From positions 97,788,729 to 97,852,728 of the forward strand of contig OX123183.2 of the NCBI GenBank assembly GCA_944739405.2: DNA of 64,000 nucleotides. The letters run 5' to 3'. The notes beneath the pieces were generated by a model that was not told the DNA's origin, ran no database searches, and saw only the letters and a list, made by a program, of their open reading frames with translations. Source of the stretch: Euclidia mi. Lineage: Eukaryota > Arthropoda > Insecta > Lepidoptera > Erebidae. The number at the start of each line of letters is the position of its first letter. Within the stretch, counting starts at the first letter, position 1. Shown piece after piece: positions 53,193 to 63,260 of the stretch. Both the position numbers and the translations under genes were made by a program.

Positions 53193-56100
53193 GGGGTTGT
53201 AAGGGGTATGGAACTAACATCTTTGCCATCCCAAATGTCAACCTCACTTGCTCGTGGTACACCCTGCTGACCAACGGACGGGGCTCTGGCGACCGGAGTT
53301 CTGGCGGAATAACCAGACAAGCGCTATGTACAGGAGAAAATTTCTGTACCCGGAACTATCAGCAATCCTGGGGGTTTCCCTACCTCAAACGGTAGGTTTT
53401 TGTACGTCAGATGGCAATCGGTACTAAATTAATAAACCCAAACAATTCGCCAAATTGATAAGAACGAAAATGGACAGGTTACAGAACACTTTAAGGATAA
53501 CGGATAGGGCGTCGCCGCGAAACGACGCGCAGACATATCGCCCTACATCTGCGAACAGTGTGCAAGGGCTACCGAGTCACGGACGGGCTCGGCTAACGAC
53601 GTTAGTCCCAAATTGTAACTCAAAAGTCCGCTTCGCTACCTTGAATGTTAGAACATTAACGGGGAAGACTAAAGAACTTGCTTCACTCTTCAAGCGTAGA
53701 AAGGTAGATTTCGCATGTCGTCAAGAAACAAGATGGACTGGTGCAAAAGCCCGTAACATCGGAGAGGGTTATAAACTTATGTATGTAGGAGCTAAGCATG
53801 GGAGAAACGATGTAGCAATCGCTGTCAGTGCCGAACATCTCGATAACATCTTAGAGGTAAATCGAATTGACGATAGGCTAATGTCTCTAAAAGCTCTTGT
53901 TGAAGGAGAAGTTTTAAATGTAATTTCAGCTTATGCTCCTCAGGCGGGATGTAGCAGAGCCGATAAAGACTCATTTTGGACAACTCTGGAAGACCATCTA
54001 CAACAAATACCCTCAAAAGAAATGATACTGCTGGGAGGGGACTTAAATGGTCACATAGGGGATAAAAACAATGCTTTTAAAAGAGTGCACGGAGGTCACG
54101 GATATGGCACTATAAACGAAGGAGGGAAAGTTATTCTTTCTACAGCTGCAGCATTCGATCTTGCTATAACTAATTCTTTCTTTTCCAAAAAGCCAGAACA
54201 CATAATTACATACAAAAGCGGACGAACATCATCGCAGATCGACTATTTATTAGTAAATCGAGCTTACATTGGCTGGGTAACAAATTGCAAGGTCATCCCG
54301 GGTGAATGCGCTGTTACTCAACATCGTATTGTTGTTGTTGTAATGGATATGCTTTTTAAGAAAACATCTAAAACGAAAACATCTCAGACGCCAGAAATAA
54401 CCAAATGGTGGAACCCAAAAGGAGACAACATTCCCAAATTCTGCAACCACTTACACAACTTAAAAGTTGATACTGATTCGGACGTTGACACTGTATGGAA
54501 TTATCTCAGCAAATCCATTCTAAAAGCCGCTTATATTACTCTTGGTCGTACAAAGGGTGGTACAATAAATTACAGAGAGTCTTGGTGGTGGACAGAAGCA
54601 GTGAAAAATGCAATTCAAAGAAAGAAAGATGCCTTTGGGACCTGGCAGTCTACCCAAACTTCTGAAGACCAGGCAGAATATAAAAGAGTTAAGAAGGAGA
54701 CCAAAAAAATTATAGCAGTGGAACGCGCAAATTCCCAAAAAACGATGTACGAGCAATTAGAGACCAAAGAAGGTCAAAAATGTATTTACAAGCTCACAAA
54801 GCAACGTTGTCAGAGCACAAAGGATCCCGCTAGATGTAAAACCGTTAAAGGCCCAAATGGTGAGCTGCTGTACAAAGATAAAGATGTCCTATCAGCCTGG
54901 CATCAGTATTATCGACAGCTACTCAACCCTACTCAAGCTGCTCCCCAGCTCGAAAACACCGGTAGGAACATGGGACTTATACCTCCAATACATCCCAGTG
55001 AGGTCAAAATGGCGCTAAAAAAGATGGCCAACAACAAAGCCATAGGGCCTGACGGTATTCCAGTCGAAGCTTGGAAGTGCCTTCGCAAACAAGGAGTCGT
55101 ACTGCTTACCGACCTGTTCAACTGTGTGTTGCTCTCCTCCAAAATGCCTGAGGCATGGAGATTGAGCACCATAGTTCCAATTTATAAGGGGAAGGGCAGC
55201 AAATACGAATGTAATAACTATCGCGGAATCAAGCTGTTAAGCCATACCATGAAGCTATTTGAAAGAGTGATTGACAGTCGCTTAAGATCAGAATGTTCGC
55301 TGTCCAAAAATCACTATGGCTTTGTACCGGGCTTATCTACTACCGATCCTATGTTTGCTCTAAACACGATCGCTGAAGAGTACAGAGCGAAACTTCGACC
55401 ATTGTATGTCGCATTCTTGGACATGGAAAAGGCATTTGATCGTGTACCAAGGGATACGATTTGGTGGAGTCTTCGCATGAAGAACGTCCCCGAACATTAT
55501 ATTAATATCATAGCTGACATGTACAGGGGTGCGAGAGCAATGGTACGAACAGTAGTGGGTCAGACTAAACCAATAGCGGTTGCAGAAGGTGTGCATCAAG
55601 GCTCAGTACTGAGTCCCTTCCTGTTTTGCTTGGTATTAGACGCACTCACTGAAGCAGCACAGTCTTCAGCCTCGTGGACTTTCATCTACGCAGACGACGT
55701 TGCTATCTGCACCGAGAGCCGCGCAGAGTTGCAAGAGGCGCTTCTGTCGTGGAAACATCAGTTACAGGCCGGTGGCCTAGTGTTGAGTGTAGCAAAGACC
55801 CAGTACATGTCTTTTAATGACCCAGATCCAGATAACAATAGTCCGATTCCTATCGACGGCCAACTTGTAACCATGTGCGATGAATACAAGTATCTTGGTT
55901 ATATGATGCACAGATCTGGGCATTTAGAATGCAATATCCAGCACAGAATAGCCGCAGCGTGGCTTAAGTGGCGAGAAGTGACTGGTGTTACCTGCGATAA
56001 GAGGATGCCTGTCAAACTCAAGGGTTTGATCTATAAGACCATAATAAGGCCAGTTCTTTTGTATGGCAGCGAAACATAGGCTGTAACCCAAAAGAGCGTG

Positions 56101-56484
56101 CATACCATCCAAGTTGCTGAAATGAAGATGCTAAGATGGATGTGCGGCGTAACCAGGCTCGATAAAATCCGCAACAAGTACGTGCGAGGAAGCCTTGGTG
56201 TACGCGACATCGCCGAAAAAATGCAGGAAAGTAGGCTGAGATGGTATGGTCATGTGAAAAGGAGGCCACCAGACTACGTCGGCAATTTGGCACTACAGCT
56301 CGACCTCCCTGGTCGGAGACCTAGAGGACGACCCAAAACAAGGTGGCGAGATGTAGTGCTCAAGGACAAGAGGGAATGCAAGGTCACTGATGATGATGTC
56401 ATGGATAGAGCGAAGTGGAAGCGTAACGTGAAGAAAGCTGACCCCACCACCATGTGGGATTTATAGCTAGGAAGAGAGAGAGAG
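53193..56484 (+). mobile_element. full-length RTE-type non-LTR retrotransposon (3292 bp)
   Basis: The element is delimited by an exact 19-bp TSD. It comprises a 277-bp 5' untranslated region, one long ORF (endonuclease plus reverse transcriptase), and a 3' untranslated region of only 18 bases ending in GA repeats (gaagagagagagagag). A single ORF, very short 3' UTR and simple-repeat tail are hallmarks of the RTE clade. TSD identity and an almost open ORF indicate recent insertion. It sits inside another repeat. Confidence 0.9.
53470..56466 (+). pseudogene. RTE ORF: APE endonuclease + reverse transcriptase, one in-frame stop
   Basis: The first ATG in frame is 53470 (the frame is open from 53455, but through a TTG). 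About 1000 codons in all, the usual RTE size. Residues ~58-300 (counted from 53455): an apurinic endonuclease with N64 in LNVRTL, E91 in QETRW, Y160 in SAYAPQ, D196/N198 in GGDLNGHIG, D263 in QIDYLLV and H290 in TQHR. Residues ~510-830: reverse transcriptase with GPDGIPVEAW, NYRGIKLL, motif A AFLDMEKAFD, GVHQGSVLSP, catalytic YADD at 745-748 and YLGYMM. The protein nicks target DNA and primes reverse transcription there. A TAG at 56077-56079, in GSET*AVT where relatives have Trp, interrupts it. The frame stays open for another 128 codons (RLRWYGHVKRR, GRRPRGRPKTRW) to TAG at 56464-56466. One transition would explain the stop. Confidence 0.92.
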
Positions 56485-56503
56485 ATCAAAATTGTAGAAA
56501 ATT
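56485..56503 (+). repeat. 19-bp TSD of the RTE element, right
   Basis: Exact copy of 53174-53192. Confidence 0.95.
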
Positions 56504-56889
56504 AAATTCTCTACAACTTTTTATTTAACATTTTTTATACCTAGAACTGTTTTCGAGATAGAGGGGGTAGAGCGCGCGGTCATAGAATTATCTGAGGTCA
56601 ACTGGTAGTCTCGATCAAACACTCGTAATATTAAGGTTATAATTTATTGCTAAACATATAATTATCATTTTAATTAACTTTTAGTTTAAATTCAATCTTT
56701 CTTAACAATAATTCTAAAATATATCAATTCAATAACACTCATAATCTCTTTCGGTAATTTAAAATGTGGATAGTATCGATCATCTCCGTTATGCACTATA
56801 CGTCAAGTTCAAGTTAACAAAATCGAATAAACCTGTGCAGTTATCAAATATTCCACCAATGAGTAGAGCAGCTCACCAACATTTCAATC
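56504..56889. other. right flank of the hosting repeat, then AT-rich DNA
   Basis: Up to about 56620 ('ttttcgagatagagggggta') the repeat that received the RTE insertion continues; after that there is nothing recognisable. Confidence 0.4.
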
Positions 56890-57035
56890 GCGTTTATTAT
56901 CAGATTCAAACCTGGTTCGGGCATGGGTGGGGACTTAGCTTAGGATGGGGACTATGGCCTAAGCCATCACAAAGTGAAAAGAGAGTAGTACCCAGCAGTG
57001 GAACAGTTTATGTTCAGAGCTGATGATAGTGATGA
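56890..57035 (+). repeat. SINE/LINE tail fragment
   Basis: 'tatggcctaagccatcacaa', 'gtacccagcagtggaacagt' and 'gctgatgatagtgatgatt' follow the common lepidopteran ending 'cccagcagtgggaca ... ctgatgatgatg'. The head is absent. Confidence 0.5.
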
Positions 57036-57763
57036 TTAATAAAGGCTGTGGCCTGAAACTACACTAGTCAAGCTGTTTCCACATTAGCGGAGCCCTTATA
57101 ATTATTTATACCCAAGACAACTCTGATTTCGATTATCTCGCAAATTACTCAGCTATTTAATTATGACTATAACTTAAATTATCCGATATTTATGTATATT
57201 ATAAAACAATAAACGCCACCGTAATACATTATTGCACTAAATACGGACGTCCCGTGGATCGAAGAAAACAAATGGTTTACGGAGGATATTGCATTAATAA
57301 TAATCGTAGGCAGAATTGAGATTGCGGTAATATTATTAATTACATCGTGAGGTGTATCACCTTTATAGATGTGAAATGATGAGACTTAGAGATAAAGTTA
57401 CAAACCAGGTTATTGTATAACATTTAAGATCAAAGAAAATGAGATAGCTCAACTAGCCAAACTTGCTGGAGTAGTGATAGACGGTGAAGGAAATACATCT
57501 GTGGGGAATGGAATGTAATATAACTCTGTATAATAATTATCTAGCAAGCATATAAGCACAGAACACATATACCCTCATATAAGATTAAATAATACTTATA
57601 TGGTTTTATATATTCAGACGTCACGGTCGTAAGCGATTTAGATTTAACTTGTGGTGACTCATGTGGTAAAAATGAAGTCAAATGGAACAGTGATAAGTGA
57701 TAATATAATAATTTGTCCAGAATAAAAGTACGGGTAGATACCGCCAATTATCTAATACTAAAA
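57036..57763. other. no recognisable feature
   Basis: AT-rich DNA. Confidence 0.45.
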
Positions 57764-57978
57764 TATAAAGCTGAAGAGGTCGTTTGTTTACTTGAACGCG
57801 CTAATCTCAGAAACTACTAGTCCGATTTGAAAAATTATTTCTGTGTTAGATAGCCCATTTATCGAGGAAGGCTTTGTTTATAATTTGCCCGTGTATATAA
57901 CATCACGCCACGGCCAAAGCCACGGGAGCAGAGCAGTAACCTTAAATAACGCGGTTGTAACCGCAGGCTCACCTAGTT
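57764..57978 (+). repeat. family H repeat (Helitron-like?), good copy
   Basis: 'ctaaaatataaagctgaaga', 'ttgaacgcgctaatctcaga', 'actagtccgatttgaaaaat', 'gatagcccatttatcgagga', 'taacgcggttgtaaccgcag' and an end at 'ctcacctagt'. A short extra piece (after 'gaaggctttg') is inserted relative to 37322-37535. Confidence 0.65.
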
Positions 57979-59149
57979 TATATATAGATAGCATCGCTAT
58001 ATCAATGTTCTATATTCTATGAAACACACGACTTTACATTTTCAGACAGTTAAAGTGCCTATTCGCCGAAGTACATTTCCAGAGGTGACATATCAAGTCG
58101 TAATGTTTATATTAAGCAATAACTGTCTTATCCACGATTTGTCTTTATCTGCCACAATTAAATGTGATGCCGGAGCTTTGTGCGAAGCTATGTCTTTAAA
58201 TGGGCCAGACAGACAGGTGCTATGGAATTGTTATGTAATTGGACTATAACTACATACATTGACTTCCATGATATTGCTATGTACGCTTTACCTTTCTGTG
58301 TCCCTCGACTTTAACAACGAACGTGTATCCGTTATTCAAGTTTCTGCATTTTCTTGATAGCATTACACACGCCCAACTTAACCCTTGAAGTGCGATCAAA
58401 CTAAAGGCAAAGTGCCATAAGTGCGAAAGGTCACGTTGCTGCAAATTTTCATTGGCATAGGTTACCGAAAAAAAATAAATTATGACACCTTAATATAATT
58501 ATATCACATAAATTGCATATCATTGTGTTGATTATAAAATCAGCTATCATAATAATAACATAAATTACTACTTAATACTCACCTTTCCGGCAAAACAAGC
58601 TTACAAACTTAGAGGTTTGTTTTTTTCACTCGTTCACACAAACATTTCATCACATATTAATGAATTTCATTACTTGTTTGGTTCATAAACACAAAAACAT
58701 TATCACATATGCCTTTAGGTTTTCACACAATACATTATTTATTTGTAACAAACGAATCTAACGCCACTAAAAAATTATAATCCGAACGCGTAACAAAAAG
58801 TTCGCCGTGCCAGGCCACCATGTTACTGTAACAAACACTGTGGCTGTGAATTATTTACCATTTGAAACATGATAACAGTGAAAATGTACAACAATGCTAG
58901 TATTTAATTGCTAAAATATGTTTTCAGATAAATAATCTGGGTACTTTTATGTCTTTCATAACTATTAAAAGAGTATTTATCATAAAACTATTACGAAAAT
59001 AGCAAGTTTCAAGAGTAGAAATAGCCCTTCTAAAAAGTTTTTGCCTTTTATCACTGTATTTCTTGTCTTTGTCACGAATAATGTCACTTCAAAATTAATA
59101 TTTATTTATTTCTGAGTAAATCTCTATAAGTATCTTTATAAAATATTCA
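57979..59149. other. no recognisable feature
   Basis: AT-rich DNA. The 76-codon ORF at 58019-58249 has no motif. 58440-58900 is featureless except for short AT-rich stems. Confidence 0.45.
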
Positions 59150-59470
59150 CCGATTTCTTCCACAAGACAACTTTTATTATAAAGATCGCGGAACAAAACA
59201 CAACAATGGCGGACGCTTTCGCAACTGAGACACAGATAATTATATTTCAATATTTTTTGGCGCGTTTCGTTTCCCTCACCCTTCTAAAACGATTTAAATG
59301 CATAGAATATGAACTATTCTAGTAGTTACTACTTTCGTTTCTTGGTTTAAGTAAAACAAAACGTAAAAAAACCGCGACCAACAGAACGATTTTTAATTGA
59401 GCCTCAAACACTTCGGACCACCAAAATTAGAGCACGACCGTGCGTGCTGTAATCACGTGGGGGGTTAACT
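59150..59470. promoter_or_regulatory. weak promoter-like segment
   Basis: Contains 'aacacaacaatggcggacgc' (ATGGCGG, a motif frequent at housekeeping promoters and translation starts), 'ggcgcgtttcg', and further on CACGTG ('aatcacgtgggggg'). The ATG at 59206 opens only 38 codons. The signals are compositional and short; no TATA-Inr pair was found. Confidence 0.2.
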
Positions 59471-59574
59471 AACTATTATAACGGGATTTTTTGTGAGGAT
59501 GGATGTATGTTACTCTTTCAGGAAACAAGTACTGAACGAATTTTGATAAAATACTGCAGTACCTACCTGTAGTC
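59471..59574. other. no recognisable feature
   Basis: Short spacer. Confidence 0.4.
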
Positions 59575-59679
59575 TGTGTGGTGACGGATTAAGAATACGG
59601 AACATCACCACCCCATATCATCTCAGGGGTATCGTAAGAGCTGACAGAGGGACCATATTATGCAGAGAATATCATTATA
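59575..59679 (+). repeat. repeat family F, copy 3, left part
   Basis: 'gtgacggattaagaatacgg', 'catcaccaccccatatcatc' and 'gtatcgtaagagctgacaga' match copy 1. It is interrupted at 59680 by the LINE and continues at 60063. The TSD 'atatcattata' is at 59669-59679. Confidence 0.8.
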
Positions 59680-60062
59680 CATAGATACATACATAGACTC
59701 ACACCTGTTTCCCGGAGGGGTAGGCAGAGACTACGGAACGCCATTTGCAACGATCCTGACATACCTCTCTTGCTTCACTCACTGCCATCAAGTTTCTCAT
59801 GCATGCTCTTCTGTTAAGGGTACTTCTGACTTGTCCCTTTTTCAGGATGTCTCCAATCTGGTCAGAGAACGTCCGCCTAGGTCTTTCCCTTTGTACTGTC
59901 CCATTCACACTTGCCTTATATATCTTCTTTGTCAGTCTATCGTCATCCATCCTCTCCATGTGCCCAAACCATCTTAACATGCCTTTCTCAATGCTTGTCA
60001 CTACATCTTCTTTTACCCCACAATACTCTCTTATCACACTATTCTTTACTCTGTCGGTCATC
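59680..60062 (-). mobile_element. 5'-truncated LINE insertion with 11-bp TSD
   Basis: A 383-bp insertion, read on the minus strand, contains only the end of the reverse-transcriptase ORF and a short 3' tail with 'tatgtatgtatctatg'. The exact TSD 'atatcattata' (59669-59679, 60063-60073) and 5' truncation are typical of target-primed reverse transcription. It splits a family F repeat. Confidence 0.88.
59699..60062 (-). pseudogene. LINE ORF2 C-terminal domain (5'-truncated)
   Basis: About 120 codons are open to the native stop at 59699-59701 and still show conserved blocks: GMLRWFGHMERM, LTKKIYKASVNG, RPRRTF, QIGDILKKGQVRS, RRACM and the ending WRSVVSAYPSGKQV. This is the C-terminal region common to several insect LINE ORF2 proteins, downstream of the reverse transcriptase. 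No catalytic residues are included, so it cannot work by itself. Absence of stops or shifts indicates a young insertion. The last ~12 codons plus the stop overlap the sequence that forms the 3' end of SINE-A. Clade not assigned with certainty. Confidence 0.82.
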
Positions 60063-60195
60063 ATATCATTATAAGAGAAGAGAAACAAACCCTATACCGA
60101 GCCATTTGGCCAGCGTGATATAGTAGGCCAATTCCTTCTTTCAAAGGAGAGGCCAAGTCCAGCAGTGAACTCTTTGGGGCTGATCATGATGATGA
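60063..60195 (+). repeat. repeat family F, copy 3, right part
   Basis: After the second TSD copy: 'aaaccctataccgagccatt', 'tggccagcgtgatatagtag' and 'agtccagcagtgaactcttt' with 'ggctgatcatgatgatga'. Confidence 0.8.
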
Positions 60196-61307
60196 ATATA
60201 CATCATAGCATGGGCAATATGGGCATGGCACAGCTTTTTTAATTTTATTACGATTCACATAATTGATTTCACTGTTGTATGAATTACTTGGACGTGATAC
60301 TTTCTGTATGTTAGAGAAAACACGCTCTTGAGCTGACTCAAGAGCGTGTTTCCTCATACAAAATCACTTGAGTGGTGCCTAGATTGTGTTTACTTATTTG
60401 TATCAAAATACTTGGGTAATGTGGAATGACTTACACATACATGACATAGTTTTGAAAACTCGATACTCGGTAGGTATAATTCCAAAATTAAAACCATTAC
60501 GAATAAGTATTATTCTTGATTAAAATGACAAAGCGGCCTATGTACACATGGTAAGCACATAAAAAAGTTTCCCAATCCTCGACCTTTATAAGAAATCTCA
60601 TATCTTTCAGACATCACAAACAGTCCCTTCTAATATACTATCTAATACTTCTAATATCACTATTTGTATAGGACGTCTAATAAAGCACAGTGGACACCGA
60701 AAACTGCGTAAGAAACTGATCGTATTTTAAGGGTATAACAGTATTTAATCCAAGATATCATGTTGGAGATTAGAACAAGGTTCCAATCGAAAGATATCCT
60801 TGTAAGGACGGGCACACCGCGGGGGCTGTACGTTCAATGTTCGCCATTAGGAAACTACGAGAACATTAATATTTAACAGACGATGTGTTGGTGAATACAC
60901 CCAGTGTTTATTTACGCACAGATTGCCAAAGTTGGGTACTTCCTAGCCGCCTCGGATTTATTTAAGTAACGGCTGCAGTTAATAGCAAAATACCAAAAGC
61001 ATTAAAACTTAAATTACTGTTACTCATTCTAATTGCTTAGTTCTAAGGCTGTTTCAAATTAGCGCCGACATTACACATACACGACGTAGTCCGCAATGCA
61101 ATTGCATAATCAGATCTTATTAATAAGAGTTTTCATAGAACATCATACAGCCAGCCAGTAGTTGAAAATTGCTTTAGTGGTGATTTGGCGAATGATAATT
61201 ACGTAGTAAGTTTGTTTTTCAACGATAAAAGTACGCTGAAGTGGTCTGTTAAAACTAGCTTTTGCGCGCAACTTCATCAGCGTATTATTTTGATAAAAAG
61301 TATCGTC
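60196..61307. other. AT-rich DNA with a hairpin and a short repeat-like patch
   Basis: The hairpin at 60318-60351 is listed separately. At 61220-61290 'gataaaagtacgctgaagtg' and 'gcttttgcgcgcaactt' resemble 62130-62200 ('gataaatgtacgctgatatg', 'gcttttgtccgcaactt'), so a dispersed repeat has two worn copies here. Confidence 0.45.
60318..60351. repeat. perfect hairpin, 15-bp arms, 4-nt loop
   Basis: 'aaacacgctcttgag' and 'ctcaagagcgtgttt' flank 'ctga'. It would resemble a strong terminator-type stem in bacteria, but in this eukaryotic context it has no assigned role. Confidence 0.95.
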
Positions 61308-61560
61308 ATCAGCCTTATCCCACTATTGGGTACGAACTTCTTCTCCCTACGATAAGGGTAAGGCTTAATGTCCACCACGCTGGCCAAGTGCGGATTGGCG
61401 GACTTCACATGTATTTCGAGAACAATATGGAGAACTCATAGACATGTAGGTTTCCTCGCGATGTTTTCCTTCACCGTAACGTTACCGATAACAATTAAAT
61501 GCGCACTTGACTTCGACAATACATTCGTGCACGCTGAGGAATCAAACCCCTATGCGTAGT
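61308..61560 (-). repeat. SINE-B copy
   Basis: The minus strand carries 'gtgcgcatttaattgttatc', 'gaaggaaaacatcgcgagga', 'cgcacttggccagcgtggtg' and a worn 'gtacccaatagtgggataag' tail. The head is poorly preserved. Confidence 0.7.
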
Positions 61561-62209
61561 ATGACAGAAATAAGAAGTATAACTACTTGTAAAGCATAGA
61601 AGCAGGTAGTAAGGGAAGATGTGCCAAATGTCACACAAACTTTTATTCAAACCTGTTTCAGTCCTTTAGTATCGATAGCCTATATGGGACCCTGATTCTT
61701 CAACCTAATGATGAATGCATTAAAACTTGTTCAGCGGTTTAACCGTCGAAGAGTAACCAACAGACTTTTGCATTTATGTTTTTTGTATGAATATTTGAAA
61801 TAAGACTACAGCTTACGCGGAAGCTTAATTCCATTGTACTAGACTTTATAGTCAACATATTATAAAAACCTTATAATTTGTTGACTATAAAATGGCAATT
61901 TATGACCGACGATAAATACGTTTAACAGTACTTTATCCTGGTTGATAATGTTAAGGTAAATACTGTTTTATAATGAAGTTGTGTCTCTTTACGATGTTGC
62001 TTCCGTCACACCAGTGATTGTTGGCTTCTAAGACCATAAGCGGCCACGTTATACAGCATGGATTAACCATGTATGTTGAGACACAAAAAGACAAAAAAGG
62101 CACAATTAGCATGTAAAGGTTTCTTTTCATCGATAAATGTACGCTGATATGGTCTATTATAGATTATAGACCAGCTTTTGTCCGCAACTTTGTCTGCGTG
62201 TTTATTGGG
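61561..62209. other. AT-rich DNA with a hairpin
   Basis: 61650-61790 shows worn wording ('attaaaacttgttcagcggt', 'accgtcgaagagtaacca') of a dispersed lepidopteran repeat. The hairpin at 61845-61891 is listed separately. Confidence 0.4.
61845..61891. repeat. hairpin, 21-bp arms, 5-nt loop
   Basis: 'tttatagtcaacatattata' (ending in a further a) pairs with 61871-61891 with one mismatch around 'aaacc'. It is AT-rich; stem length is near that of a short RNA hairpin. Confidence 0.9.
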
Positions 62210-62275
62210 CACAGACTTCACCTCATTATGTGAAAGGTATGCCCTTCTCGTAGTGAGAAGAGGCCCGTGCCCGTG
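62210..62275 (+). repeat. SINE-B tail fragment
   Basis: 'ccttctcgtagtgagaagag' and 'gcccgtgccc' match the SINE-B tail. Confidence 0.6.
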
Positions 62276-62739
62276 GCCAAAAACATTTCATACAATTTGT
62301 TACCATTCATCATGAGATGGCCCTACAAAAATACAATTTAGGCCGACCTCACATTGGGCGTCAGCGTACGCTCGAGGAACGCTCATGACCAATGTGAGGG
62401 ACGCCTTAGTCATACAAATCAGTTGCAATTTTAATCGTACATAGGTGCATTTTTCATTTTACAACAATAAAAATAAGAACAGTCACACGAAGCACACATT
62501 GTATAAACCTAGGAGGTATAAACAAATATTTTGTAATACAGATAATAATGGATCATAAACCTGAGATATATTCTACAGTTCATTAAATTTACGACAGCGC
62601 AGTAGGTCTTACTCATATGTAAGGAGAGACGTTCCTGTTTACAAAGTACCTTCATTCTGCTAACATAAATATATGTACAGTCTAGGGCTTATAGCGGCTA
62701 TAATTTAACAAAATATGCATCTCATTTCCGACAAGACGT
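62276..62739. other. spacer with an inverted repeat at 62347-62399
   Basis: 'cctcacattgggcgtcagcg' (62347) and 'acgctcatgaccaatgtgag' (ending 62399) pair imperfectly (17 of 21). The rest is AT-rich without features. Confidence 0.5.
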
Positions 62740-63260
62740 CGATAGTACAGCTTCGCACACACACCGACCACAGCCCCGGTGGCAGTCGGGCGCCGCGTCC
62801 TTCTGCACTGTGCAAACGACGCGACAGTGTTCAGTGGCCGCCACTGGTAATCAGCTGCCGCTACAATTTGTATAAAAGGTGACGTGCCACAGGCCTTGAG
62901 TGGCCAGTGGCCGCAACTGGTGGCGTGTCGCGGACACTGGGTGGCCGCTGCGGCCGCCACTCCCTGCATGTGTGCGCCGGTTTCACACAAAATGTACCAA
63001 TGAAAATTCGTGTAAACCAGTCGCCAGCCACCGGTGAAAACTGGAGAAACCAAAAACGAAGTTGAATTAAGTAACAAGGCGCGTGTGACCAGTGAGCGTT
63101 CTTCTAGCTCCTTACGCGTGGTCTGCGAACGAAACCTTAGCTGGCGACGTGTTGCCGTCAAGAGGTCGCTACGATAGAACCGCACTTTTACCGAGCAAAC
63201 GCACCGCTTTCAGTGCGCAGCTATCGAACGGACACCTAGCTGACAAAGCATTTTCAGTGA
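62740..63260. promoter_or_regulatory. CpG- and GC-rich island, possible promoter or first exon
   Basis: A sharp rise in G+C with many CpGs. It contains TATAAAAG at 62871, a 'cagtggc c gccactg' palindrome and several TCAGT strings (62830, 63208, 63255), but no TATA-Inr pair at the right spacing. A 167-codon minus frame (62682-63185) and a plus frame at 63092-63280 are open; GC-richness alone could explain both, and neither shows a domain. The likely role is transcription control or an untranslated exon of a gene outside the window; direction unknown. Confidence 0.3.

Noticed and set aside
60318..60351. Rho-independent terminator
   Set aside because: The setting is eukaryotic and there is no adjacent gene; recorded only as a hairpin.
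62682..63185. 167-codon minus-strand ORF as a gene
   Set aside because: It sits in a GC-rich island where stops are rare; no domain, no signal and no codon bias was recognised. Kept only as part of the island entry.
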